DNA of 64,000 nt from NVTR01 sp036480115 (GTDB lineage Bacteria; Pseudomonadota; Alphaproteobacteria; Rhodobacterales; Rhodobacteraceae), in contig CBDDAE010000001.1 of assembly GCA_965224795.1 (NCBI GenBank), forward strand, positions 558,001-622,000, read 5' to 3'. Position 1 is the stretch's first letter, and every line of letters begins with the position of its first letter. Positions 25,720 to 33,871 of this stretch are shown one piece after another. The translations under genes were made by a program, and so were the position numbers. The notes beneath the pieces are model-generated. The model worked only from the letters and a program-made list of their open reading frames with translations. It had not been told where the DNA came from and made no database searches.

Positions 25720-25750
25720 CAAAAAGGGCCAGCAAATGCCAGCCCTTTAA
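25720..25750 (-). terminator. Rho-independent terminator after ftsZ
   Basis: Read on the minus strand, AAAGGGC and GCCCTTT enclose a 12-base loop and the stem is followed by TTTTTGTTTG. It lies 19 bases after the ftsZ stop and would end the dcw transcript before lpxC. Confidence 0.75.
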
Positions 25751-25768
25751 ATTTTAAATGTTACCGAT

Positions 25769-27364
25769 TTAGTTGGCTTGTCGCCGCAGAAAGGCTGGAA
25801 TCTCAATTCTTTCCTGCTCTGGGTTTGTCTCTTGCTCAGCTTCTTCAGCGGAAACTGTCGGCTGCTGACGGGCCAATTGCGCACTGTGATCCACCCCAGG
25901 TGTCAGCGCCTGGCCGGTCATCCGGTTGATCAGTGAGTTGATACCAAACCGGGGCTTTTCCGCAGGTGTTAGCTCTGGCGCATTAACATTCAGGGCGCCC
26001 TGACGCGGCGCTTTGCTAACCGCGGCTTGCAAACGTTCCATGGCTTGCGGTGTTGGCGTTCCTGCTGAGGGCGCTTTTGGCGCAACAAAACCCATTTCCG
26101 GGCTTTCTGCCACCGGGGCCTCAGCCTGTGGTTGATACACCGGAGCCGGAACAACGTCTTCTGCCACTTCGGGCGTATTCACCGGGGCTCGGCGTGATTC
26201 AAAGCCGCCAAAAAGACCAGGTTCTGCGGTGTTTTCAGCAACTGCCGCTGCTGGTGCGGCCGCTGGTATTTCTGGTTTTGCAGTAAACGACATTGCTGCA
26301 CGTGTTGCTGAAGCTGCGGCGGCTGGAACTTCTACCTGTTCTGCTTCCAGAGGTTCCGCCATCCGACGACGGGGTACCGGGACCTCGTCGATCTTTTCGT
26401 TTGCGTCAATCCCGGTTGCAACAACGCTAACCCGCATGGCGCCTTCCATACTATCATCCAGTGTAGAACCGACAATAATATTGGCTTCTGCGTCCACTTC
26501 TTCGCGGATGCGGTTGGCGGCTTCGTCCAGTTCAAACAATGTAAGATCATGGCCGCCGGTGATGTTGATCAGTACACCGCGCGCGCCCTTAAGGCTGATT
26601 TCGTCCAACAGTGGGTTAGCAATGGCTTTTTCAGCGGCCTGAATGGCGCGATCTTCGCCGGTGCCTTCGCCAGTACCCATCATCGCCTTGCCCATTTCGT
26701 CCATGACGGCGCGCACATCGGCAAAGTCCAGATTGATCAGGCCGGGGCGAACCATAAGATCGGTGACACCCTTAACGCCCTGATACAAAACGTCATCGGC
26801 CATGGAAAACGCTTCAGTAAACGTGGTTTTCTCATTCGCCAGACGAAACAGGTTCTGATTCGGGATGATGATCAGCGTGTCGACCATTTTTTGCAGGGCA
26901 TCTACGCCGTCTTCTGCCTGACGCATACGTTTTGCGCCTTCAAACTGAAACGGCTTGGTAACAACACCGACGGTCAGAACACCCAGTTCACGTGCAGCCT
27001 GCGCAATAATAGGCGCGGCACCCGTACCGGTGCCCCCGCCCATTCCGGCGGTGATAAAGCACATATGTGCGCCCGCCAGTTGGTCAACGATTTCTTCGAT
27101 GGTTTCTTCGGCAGCCGCCGCCCCAACGGCGGGGCGCGCCCCAGCCCCCAGACCTTCGGTGACTTTCACGCCCATCTGAATTTTGTGAGTCGCGTTAATC
27201 TGTTGCAGCGCCTGAGCGTCGGTATTCGCAACTACGAATTCCACACCCTCAAGCTGCTTCTCGATCATATTGTTGACCGCGTTTCCGCCTGCACCACCAA
27301 CACCAAATACAGTAATACGGGGCTTCAGGTCGTCCTGTTTGGGCATCATCAGATTCAATGTCAT
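25769..27364 (-). CDS. ftsZ: cell division GTPase FtsZ
   Basis: Tubulin homologue that polymerises into the Z ring at midcell. Its 531 residues comprise the GTPase core (residues about 12-320, with FGVGGAGGNAVNNM, the tubulin signature GGGTGTGAAP and the T7 loop NLDFADVR), then a long variable linker rich in Ala, Pro and Glu (about 320-510), then the conserved tail IEIPAFLRRQ that binds FtsA and other partners. The long linker is usual in alphaproteobacteria. The ATG at MTLNLMMPKQDDL is preferred to an in-frame GTG because AGGTGG precedes it. It is last in the dcw run before a terminator. Confidence 0.98.
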   Translation of the reverse strand: MTLNLMMPKQDDLKPRITVFGVGGAGGNAVNNMIEKQLEGVEFVVANTDAQALQQINATHKIQMGVKVTEGLGAGARPAVGAAAAEETIEEIVDQLAGAHMCFITAGMGGGTGTGAAPIIAQAARELGVLTVGVVTKPFQFEGAKRMRQAEDGVDALQKMVDTLIIIPNQNLFRLANEKTTFTEAFSMADDVLYQGVKGVTDLMVRPGLINLDFADVRAVMDEMGKAMMGTGEGTGEDRAIQAAEKAIANPLLDEISLKGARGVLINITGGHDLTLFELDEAANRIREEVDAEANIIVGSTLDDSMEGAMRVSVVATGIDANEKIDEVPVPRRRMAEPLEAEQVEVPAAAASATRAAMSFTAKPEIPAAAPAAAVAENTAEPGLFGGFESRRAPVNTPEVAEDVVPAPVYQPQAEAPVAESPEMGFVAPKAPSAGTPTPQAMERLQAAVSKAPRQGALNVNAPELTPAEKPRFGINSLINRMTGQALTPGVDHSAQLARQQPTVSAEEAEQETNPEQERIEIPAFLRRQAN

Positions 27365-27508
27365 GCGTGTATCCACCTACTATTATTGTCAGCCTAAATC
27401 GGGCCGAAAATTCCCTACTCGCGATAAGTCCTAAAGGGAGTCGCGGGTTTCGTCACCCCAAAAACAGAAAAAAGACACAAAATATGGGGGTTATTTTGCT
27501 CTGGACGG

Positions 27509-27529
27509 CGGGATATTGCCTATATCCCG
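27509..27529 (-). promoter_or_regulatory. hairpin/palindrome in the ftsA-ftsZ gap
   Basis: CGGGATAT and ATATCCCG are perfect 8-base arms around a 5-base spacer, just downstream of the ftsA stop and 145 bases before ftsZ. With no T run it may be an operator, an mRNA processing site or a stabilising stem. The 176-base gap is long for this block and probably holds an ftsZ promoter. Confidence 0.35.
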
Positions 27530-27540
27530 ATATGTTGTGG

Positions 27541-28875
27541 CTACCAGTTCTCCTTAAACCATTTTACGGCGCGCCTAAGTGATTGCACCGGAAGTCGCTC
27601 TGAGGGTAATTCAAAATCCCACCACTCATCCTGAGGGTGTGTGGCAAACAGGCAAAGACCAACAGCCGACGCAAACGCCGCCCCGGTTGCCGCCTGTGGC
27701 AATCCCTGAACCCGCATGGGCCGACCGATACGAACCTGCTGGCCCAAAACTTTGGGGGCCAATCCATCCAGTCCGGGAATTTGGCTGGCCCCGCCGGTCA
27801 AAACGATTTGCTGGCTGGGCAGATGTTCAAAACCCGCGGCGTCCAAGCGCGTTTTCACTTCCTCCAGAATTTCTTCCACCCGTGGCCGCATGATGCCGAT
27901 CAGTTCGGCACGACTAACCGTGCGCCTGTCATGTTCCCAATCGCCAGTGTCGCCGCCAATTTCGATCATGTCGCGATCATCCATGCCGGTGGCAACCACG
28001 CCGCCGTAAAATGTTTTAATCCGTTCGGCCATGGCCAACGGCACCTGTAACCCCTTGGAAATATCTGACGTTACGTGGTCGCCGCCCATACGCACACAAT
28101 CCGCGTAGATCATGTGCTTTTTCATGAAAATTGATAACCCGGTGGTGCCACCGCCCATATCAATGCAGGCCGCGCCCAGTTCCTGTTCATCTTCCACCAG
28201 CGCTGAAATGCCAGACACATAGGCCGATGAAGCCAAACCTGCCAATTCAAGATCACAACGCTTGATACAGTATAGTAAGTTCTCAATAACGCCGGTATCC
28301 ACCGTCAGCAGATGCAGATCTACCGCCAACCGATTACCGTTTTGACCGCGCGGATCGCCCAAACCGCTGCGATGATCCAGGGCAAAGTTCACCGGTTGGG
28401 CATGTAAAGCTTCGCGCCCTTCCCCGTAATCGGGCACATCGCAAGCCGCCAGAACATGACTGACATCCGCGTCTGTCACCACTGGTTCTTCCAGCGCTAT
28501 CTCACCCGCAAGTCCGTAAGAACGCGGTTCAGCCCCTGAAAAGCAGGCAATTACATGGTCCACCCGAACATTTGCCATTTTCTGCGCCGCTTGTACGGCG
28601 GTACGAATGGCGCGTTCAGTTTCTGGCATGGCGTCTATTTCACCAAACCTAACCCCCCGTGAACGTGTGGTCGCCGCCCCGATCACCCGAAACTGGCTTT
28701 GCCCGGCCATCGAGCCAACGCCATCGGTTGGGTTAAACCGGTCTGTGCCGTCAAACCGCAGGATCAGGCAGGCGATTTTCGACGTACCTATATCCAAAAT
28801 AGCGATGACACCGCGCTGGATGGCGGCGTTTCGCATTTTTCGCATGGCGCGTTGCGTGGCATAAAGGTCGGTCAT
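27541..28875 (-). CDS. ftsA: cell division protein FtsA
   Basis: Actin-like ATPase that tethers FtsZ to the membrane. It has 444 residues. ATP-site blocks are visible: AILDIGTSKIACLI (phosphate 1), ACIDMGGGTTGLSIFM (phosphate 2) and IVLTGGASQIPGL (adenosine). The SHS2-type 1C insertion lies between residues about 95 and 180. The end RRAVKWFKENW is the amphipathic membrane-targeting helix. It begins three bases after ftsQ and is followed by a 176-base gap to ftsZ. Confidence 0.97.
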   Translation of the reverse strand: MTDLYATQRAMRKMRNAAIQRGVIAILDIGTSKIACLILRFDGTDRFNPTDGVGSMAGQSQFRVIGAATTRSRGVRFGEIDAMPETERAIRTAVQAAQKMANVRVDHVIACFSGAEPRSYGLAGEIALEEPVVTDADVSHVLAACDVPDYGEGREALHAQPVNFALDHRSGLGDPRGQNGNRLAVDLHLLTVDTGVIENLLYCIKRCDLELAGLASSAYVSGISALVEDEQELGAACIDMGGGTTGLSIFMKKHMIYADCVRMGGDHVTSDISKGLQVPLAMAERIKTFYGGVVATGMDDRDMIEIGGDTGDWEHDRRTVSRAELIGIMRPRVEEILEEVKTRLDAAGFEHLPSQQIVLTGGASQIPGLDGLAPKVLGQQVRIGRPMRVQGLPQAATGAAFASAVGLCLFATHPQDEWWDFELPSERLPVQSLRRAVKWFKENW

Positions 28876-28878
28876 TTT

Positions 28879-29751
28879 TTAGTCGTCTCCCTGACTGGTA
28901 TCGCGGATTTGGCGCAGATCTTCTATGGCTTGCGGGGCCATGCGAATGGTTGGGCGGCTTTCATTTCTCATATCAACAGCTACGATATCCCGGGCCAACA
29001 AATCCTTGGCCTCACTAAGCGCCATTACCTGAAGAAGGGCCTGTACCGCGTTGTTTTCAGGCAGTAAAATGCGTTGGCCACGATCAAGAACAACATCCCA
29101 ACGCCGTTCCCCAATACGCACTAACCCACGAATGCGCGACGCTACCGGACCTGCAATGGCAAGAAGTTCCAGCGCTTCCGGCACTTGTTTTTCAGCGCCC
29201 AAACCCGCCAAAAGCGGCAATTCCGGACGTTCCGTGCGCGCGCCAATAACCGCTACCCGGTGGCCCAAAGCATCCAGTAGTTCCAGATCGCGCCCCAACC
29301 GCCAAACAGCGGCGGGCACCCGTTCTTCGATTTGTACATGCAAAACACCACCCCGGCGCACCCGGATATCCACCCGCAGCACCGCGTCCAGCTCGGCAAT
29401 GCGATCCTGCATACCGGCCAAATCAAGATCAAAAGAACTAATAGGAAGATCCACCGGCACAATTTCGCGAATATCATCGGCTATAGAATCCGTAGCGCCA
29501 TCAATCGCCATCAGTTTCACACTGAATTCCGGACGTTCTTCGATGGACAGGCGGATTTCGGCAATTTTATCATGCACAGCCAGCCGAAAGCTTTCCTGAG
29601 TAACGGCCCAGGCCAGGCCAGCCCCGACCATAACCATAGGCAAGCCAATCCGAATAGTCTGGCGAAATACCGGCGTCAGCCACAGGCGGCGCAGACGGTA
29701 GCCAATGCGTGTTGGGGCCGGATCGCGGCGGCGGGCACCTAGCGATTGCAT
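28879..29751 (-). CDS. ftsQ: cell division protein FtsQ
   Basis: Bitopic divisome protein of 290 residues that links FtsL and FtsB-type proteins to the Z ring. A basic cytoplasmic start (MQSLGARRRDPAPTRIGYRLRR) precedes one membrane span (about residues 36-54), then the periplasmic POTRA domain (IDGATDSIADDIREIVPVDL, about 80-155) and the beta domain (VRRGGVLHVQIEERVPAAVWR). The ATG has AAGGA upstream and overlaps the end of ddlB by 13 bases; an in-frame TTG further upstream is less likely. Confidence 0.95.
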   Translation of the reverse strand: MQSLGARRRDPAPTRIGYRLRRLWLTPVFRQTIRIGLPMVMVGAGLAWAVTQESFRLAVHDKIAEIRLSIEERPEFSVKLMAIDGATDSIADDIREIVPVDLPISSFDLDLAGMQDRIAELDAVLRVDIRVRRGGVLHVQIEERVPAAVWRLGRDLELLDALGHRVAVIGARTERPELPLLAGLGAEKQVPEALELLAIAGPVASRIRGLVRIGERRWDVVLDRGQRILLPENNAVQALLQVMALSEAKDLLARDIVAVDMRNESRPTIRMAPQAIEDLRQIRDTSQGDD

Positions 29752-30659
29752 GATGCGTCCTTTACCATCCAGCTGCAAAATTCCGGAAATGCATAGCCTG
29801 CGTGAACGCCCTGTTCCGGGGACAGCGATGTTGGGGTCATGCCGGGTTGGGTGTTGGTTTCCAGCAGAATCAGCCCCTCTAGCCCTAGGGATTCGTCCCA
29901 GCGAAAATCAGTGCGGCTGATACCGCGACAGCCTAGGGCGCTATGGGCGCGTTCGGCGTAATCCATGCAGGCGTTGAAAATCTCGGCTGGGATGTCCGCC
30001 GGGATGATATGACTGGAACCGCCCTCGTCGTATTTTGCGTGGTAGTCATACCAGCCGTCGGTGATGATATCGGTGACGGTCAGGGCGCGCTCACCCATGA
30101 CGGTTGTAGTCAGTTCACGACCCGGTGCGTAGGCTTCCACCATCACGGTATCGGGCATCGTATCGGCCAGTTTGGGCGGAGAATTGGCGTTCTCATTGAC
30201 GATATAGATGCCAACGGAAGAGCCTTCGTTATTTGGCTTCACCACATAGGGGGGCGGCATGATATGTTTGGCCTGCACGTCATCACGCGGCGCTAACACG
30301 CTGGTAACAAAGGGTAACCCGGCGGCAAGATAGGTATCTTTGGTGCGCTGTTTATCCATAGCCAGGGCAGAAGCCAGCACCCCGGAATGGGTATAGGGGA
30401 TATTCATCCATTCCAGCAAGCCCTGCACACAGCCATCTTCGCCCCAGCGACCATGCAGGGCGTTAAATGCAACGTCGGGTTTAAGGTCAGTCAGGCGTGC
30501 GTAAAGGTCCGGACCGGCGTCCAGTTCTACAACATCGTACCCTGCCTGTCGCAGTGCCGTAGCGCATTCGCGCCCCGAAGATAATGACACCTCATGCTCA
30601 GCCGAGGGGCCACCCATTAATACCGCCACTGTCAGGGGTTGTCTGCTCGACTTACCCAC
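29739..30659 (-). CDS. ddlB: D-alanine--D-alanine ligase
   Basis: ATP-grasp enzyme that makes the D-Ala-D-Ala dipeptide for MurF. Its 306 residues are the DdlB length. Seen are VLMGGPSAEHEVSLSSG (N-terminal substrate loop), VVKPNNEGSSVGIYIV (ATP and Ser loop), and ILLETNTQPGMTPTSLSPEQ near the end (magnesium-ligand Glu and Asn and the omega loop). It lies between murB and ftsQ on the same strand, the normal dcw place in alphaproteobacteria. Confidence 0.97.
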   Translation of the reverse strand: MGKSSRQPLTVAVLMGGPSAEHEVSLSSGRECATALRQAGYDVVELDAGPDLYARLTDLKPDVAFNALHGRWGEDGCVQGLLEWMNIPYTHSGVLASALAMDKQRTKDTYLAAGLPFVTSVLAPRDDVQAKHIMPPPYVVKPNNEGSSVGIYIVNENANSPPKLADTMPDTVMVEAYAPGRELTTTVMGERALTVTDIITDGWYDYHAKYDEGGSSHIIPADIPAEIFNACMDYAERAHSALGCRGISRTDFRWDESLGLEGLILLETNTQPGMTPTSLSPEQGVHAGYAFPEFCSWMVKDASCNR

Positions 30660-30706
30660 TTTGGTGCCTTTGCCGGGGCCAGTTTTCCAGCCCTCAATTT
30701 ATTTGC

Positions 30707-31636
30707 CTATTTCGGGGCCGGTTCACCGACCCTCATGATTTCCCATTCTAACGTAATACCACTGTTTTGAAACACCTTTTTTCGCACCGCTTCACCCAGC
30801 CCTTCAAGATCGGCGGCACTGGCATTGTCAGCGTTCACCAGAAAGTTCGGATGCATCGGCGACATCTGCGCGCCGCCCTGTTTTGCGCCGCGCATGCCGG
30901 CGTTATCAATGACTTTCCAGGCCTTCATATCCTGGCTGTCATCGGCCTGCCCGGTACTGGAAAACCCGGCGGGGTTGCGGAATGTCGAGCCCGCGGTGCG
31001 GTCTTTGGTGGGTTGCGTCGCGTCACGTTTGGCCAATTGGGTTTCCATCAGCGTGTTTAGGGCGGCAGGGTCGGCTGTTTCACCGATAAACGTGGCCTGC
31101 GTAATGATCGCGCCTTCGGGCAGATCAGACTGGCGGTACTGAAAATTCAGGTCTTTGGCACTCAGGGTGATGATATCGCCGGCGCGCGTAACCGCCTGCG
31201 CCGATTGAAACCTGTCAGCGATGTAAGTGCCGTAACACCCTGCATTCATTCGCACAGCGCCACCGATCGCGCCGGGAATTGTGCGCAGGAACGTCAGATC
31301 AACCCCGGCATCGGCGGCTTTGCGGGCCACATGGGCGTCAAGGGCGGCGGCGCCTGCCACGGCAGTATTGCCGCTGATGTCGATGGCGTTAAAGCCGCGG
31401 CCAAGGCGGATGACCACGGCGCGAATGCCGCCATCGCGCACAATGAGGTTTGAACCAACGCCCATGGGGAAGACCGCGATATCGGCGGGCAGATTGCGTA
31501 GGAAATCGGCGAGGTCATCAAGGTCAGCCGGTTGGAAAAGGTAATCCGCCGGGCCGCCGACACGCAACCATGTGAGGGCTGAGAGGTCTTTATCTGGCGT
31601 CAGGGTGCCGCGTACGGGGGGGAGTTGGTTGGTCAT
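30707..31636 (-). CDS. murB: UDP-N-acetylenolpyruvoylglucosamine reductase
   Basis: FAD enzyme that reduces UDP-GlcNAc-enolpyruvate to UDP-MurNAc with NADPH. It has 309 residues from the chosen ATG. FAD-binding parts are WLRVGGPADYLFQP and PMGVGSNLIVRDGG; the catalytic serine lies in DRTAGSTFRNP and the final Glu in SGITLEWEIMRVG, so it is a type I-like MurB. A second ATG 15 bases upstream is possible. Unusually, about 750 bases without a clear gene and a low-complexity gene separate it from the DUF2484 genes and murC. Confidence 0.96.
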   Translation of the reverse strand: MTNQLPPVRGTLTPDKDLSALTWLRVGGPADYLFQPADLDDLADFLRNLPADIAVFPMGVGSNLIVRDGGIRAVVIRLGRGFNAIDISGNTAVAGAAALDAHVARKAADAGVDLTFLRTIPGAIGGAVRMNAGCYGTYIADRFQSAQAVTRAGDIITLSAKDLNFQYRQSDLPEGAIITQATFIGETADPAALNTLMETQLAKRDATQPTKDRTAGSTFRNPAGFSSTGQADDSQDMKAWKVIDNAGMRGAKQGGAQMSPMHPNFLVNADNASAADLEGLGEAVRKKVFQNSGITLEWEIMRVGEPAPK

Positions 31637-31651
31637 GGGGTCTATAGTCAT

Positions 31652-32392
31652 GAAAAGGGCAGGTTGAATCCAAACGTGTAAAAAATCGGCCGCCCATGGT
31701 CCAATTTTTCGGCTGCTGCCTCTTGGACCAATCCACAGCCTTATCCGCGTTCACCAATAATCTGCCACAGATCCTTTAAGCGCCTGAAACTGCAGGTTCT
31801 GCCCCTGCATCCGAAGTTGCCAGTTTTTTCCTGCGACAAGACCAGCCTTGGCACCTATGCTTGGCAGCATTGCTTTCATAAACTGCAATGCCCACTGCCG
31901 GTCAACCTCATCGGCTTCAGGGGACAACAAATTGGTGACTTGGCAATCTGACATGTAACTCCAGACACCACTTCAATGCATCTTCCCATCATTCCATCTG
32001 CAAATTGAACCAATCGCGATTTGTTGCGGATCGGCTTCCGCACCAGCCTTGACAAGATCGGCTTTCAGTGCTCCAATAGCGCAGGCGACGAACCGGCAAA
32101 GTACTGCGGCACAATTGTCCAAGACTTCGGTCAGCTTCATTATCGGCGTAGCACTGTTCCATGTTATTCACCCGCTGCCGCTTGATGCAGTTGACTTCTG
32201 GGCAGACATCGAAACGCATCGTAAAGTGCAACAACATTGTCCGGATATCGCCGTAAACACGGCGTAAATCCTTGATGCATCATTGCAGGCCGAGCCAAGA
32301 ATTTGAAGCATTCCATTTGGTGACTGGTCCTGCGACACCAGCGGTGAAATCTGGTTCATCGCTTGGCGTGCCGTCGCGCTGAATTCGAGGCA
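31652..32392. other. gene-poor stretch inside the dcw cluster
   Basis: About 740 bases upstream of murB. Apart from a possible 67-codon frame (31751-31954, minus) I see only short frames with poor codon use on both strands, and no RNA gene or repeat. In the minus +1 frame just after the alanine-rich gene a readable stretch WTEVIADDPYALRVPRSM suggests that part of it is decayed coding sequence. Confidence 0.5.
31751..31954 (-). CDS. possible 67-residue protein
   Basis: Weakly supported small gene. Read from an ATG with GGAG four bases upstream, it gives MSDCQVTNLLSPEADEVDRQ and a second half with WALQFMKAMLPSIGAKAG, ending SVADYW. No family is recognised. It lies in the gene-poor stretch between murB and the alanine-rich gene on the dcw strand. 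It could equally be remnant sequence. Confidence 0.25.
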   Translation of the reverse strand: MSDCQVTNLLSPEADEVDRQWALQFMKAMLPSIGAKAGLVAGKNWQLRMQGQNLQFQALKGSVADYW

Positions 32393-33258
32393 TCAACATC
32401 TGTCAACCGCATGGGCGGTTAGTTTGCGATGCTTTCCATCGAACGTGGAACACGTAATGCGTACGGATCGTCGGCAATAACTTCGGTCCAAACGGGCTTC
32501 ACCAACAATCCCCGCAATCACCCCATTCACATGATCCGCACCCTTGTCCCAATCCGCAGGCTCTATCAACGCAATCTCGGTCAACATGTCCCAGTTGGGC
32601 TTCACCCCGTCCAGCGCGTTCTGGTACCAATCGCGCCAGAAATCCCAGCCTTCGGGCAGGGTTTCACGGGTTTGCACCCAATTTTCGGATACCGGGTTTG
32701 CACCCGACCAAAGCGGCGTTTGATCAAGCCGAACATCGCCCGTTGCAAGAGCGGTGCAGTCGGCGCGGATCATTTTCCAAGCGGCGGCGGCATTGGCGGC
32801 GGCATTGGCGGCAAAGGCGGCGGCATTGGCGGCAAAGGCGGCATCGGCGGCATCGGCGGCGGCATCGGCGGCGGCATTGGCGGCGGCAAAGGCGGCAAAG
32901 GCGGCATCGGCGGCGGCATTGGCGGCATTGGCGGCAAATCGGCGGCATTGGCGGCGGCATTGGCGGCAAAGGCGGCGGCGGCATTGGCGGCAAAGGCGGC
33001 ACTTCTGATCTCCGGGGTTGGCATGGTGCCCGCAACCCCAGAGATCAAACTACAGCGCAATATAGGCAGCGCCGTCAAATCATTTTTACGTGCAGATGCG
33101 CTTGAAATCGACAACTGCCAATACTGTGGCAACACCCGCATCGCTGCCCTATGCGCGATGGTCACCGCTATCCGGCGGTTCTCATCTTCATCAAACGGCA
33201 GTGCCTCCAGCCATGCCCTCAGGCTTTCGCGGTCCTTAATATCTGAAATCTCAACCAT
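32393..33258 (-). pseudogene. alanine-rich triplet-repeat protein gene, frameshifted
   Basis: A recognisable alphaproteobacterial gene type: a conserved head, a low-complexity Ala tract and a conserved tail. The head (33258 downward) reads ISDIKDRESLRAWLEALP ... VTIAHRAAMRVLP ... LTALPILRCSLISGVAGTMP. The tract is built from GCC codons with AAT, TTT and GAT spaced regularly (Ala with Asn, Phe, Asp). The tail reads ADCTALATGDVRLDQTPLW ... WDFWRDWYQNALDG ... LLTEIALIEPADWDKG. Head and tail are in different frames: at plus-strand 32931-32950 one base is missing inside the tract, and beyond it the head frame reads Pro-Pro-Met instead of Ala-Ala-Asn. With one base restored the reading is continuous. 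The tail may be broken again near 32440. Function unknown; it lies within the dcw cluster. Confidence 0.65.
32779..33000. repeat. GGC-based triplet repeat tract
   Basis: About 220 bases made of GGCGGC units punctuated by ATT, AAA and ATC (plus strand), equal to GCC codons with AAT, TTT and GAT on the coding minus strand. Because every third base pattern lacks stops, all six frames stay open, which creates spurious long frames such as a Gly-rich one on the plus strand. The 3-base phase is broken once, at GGCAAATCGGCGG. Confidence 0.9.
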
Positions 33259-33295
33259 ACCGGCATCTTGTCCGCCATGGGACCAACCCGCAAGT

Positions 33296-33553
33296 CTATT
33301 CCGGCAGTTTCGCCTTACCGCGACGCAGCCAGCGCCACAGGTAGACCAGTGGCCAGCGCAAGATTGACGCCCCGGCGATCATTGCCACCAGCCCGACGAA
33401 CGGGCCGTTTTGGTAGGTGACCCAGCCCAGTATTGGCACGCCGACGGTGATCAGCACATAGGCCGCGGGCCAGTGGTTTTTGCGGGATGGAAACATGCCG
33501 ATAACATTGGCCAGGATCAGCCAAAGTAGGGCGGCAATCAGTGAGGCGCTCAT
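33296..33553 (-). CDS. DUF2484 family membrane protein, copy 2
   Basis: Small membrane protein of 85 residues with three hydrophobic spans (about residues 4-22, 29-47 and 50-69) and a basic tail LWRWLRRGKAKLPE. It is related to the neighbour directly upstream (shared layout MS.SL..A..W.ILA..., a central W/F-I-GV/TYQ-type turn and ...L.Y..). Genes of this family stand between murC and murB in Rhodobacterales, so a cell-envelope role is likely but unproven. Its ATG overlaps the stop of the preceding copy. Confidence 0.85.
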   Translation of the reverse strand: MSASLIAALLWLILANVIGMFPSRKNHWPAAYVLITVGVPILGWVTYQNGPFVGLVAMIAGASILRWPLVYLWRWLRRGKAKLPE

Positions 33554-33825
33554 TAACTGTCTCCTTGCAGTTCTTTTGGCAACTCAACTGGTTTGCCCAT
33601 TGCTTTTTTGTAAAAATAAATCAACGGGTTACGAAACATTGAAAGGAAAGCCAGCAGGCCAAGCCCGGCCGGTAAAAAACCGTGCTGAACACCGATAAAG
33701 CCGATCATCAGCGGTGCCAGTGCCAGCAATGTCACGCCGGGCGCATATTGGCGACGCATGGGCATTAGGGCGACAAAGCTGGCCAATATCGCCCAGATGG
33801 CAGCAAGGGTCAGTGACAGGCTCAT
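33553..33825 (-). CDS. DUF2484 family membrane protein, copy 1
   Basis: Small membrane protein of 90 residues with three hydrophobic spans (about residues 4-21, 29-46 and 50-66) and a charged end AMGKPVELPKELQGDS. It is a paralogue of the next gene and shares a one-base stop/start overlap with it, so the two are translated together. It follows murC by 46 bases. Having two tandem copies rather than one is a point of interest. Confidence 0.85.
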   Translation of the reverse strand: MSLSLTLAAIWAILASFVALMPMRRQYAPGVTLLALAPLMIGFIGVQHGFLPAGLGLLAFLSMFRNPLIYFYKKAMGKPVELPKELQGDS

Positions 33826-33871
33826 GACCGGACTCCGGTATTAGGTGATTCAAGGGTTGGCCTGCATATGG

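Noticed and set aside
26549..27397. Long plus-strand frame opposite ftsZ
   Set aside because: It is a shadow of the ftsZ coding strand with no ribosome site.
32429..33367. Long glycine-rich open frame on the plus strand
   Set aside because: It arises because the GGC triplet tract has no stops in any frame; the conserved head and tail text of the alanine-rich protein is on the minus strand.
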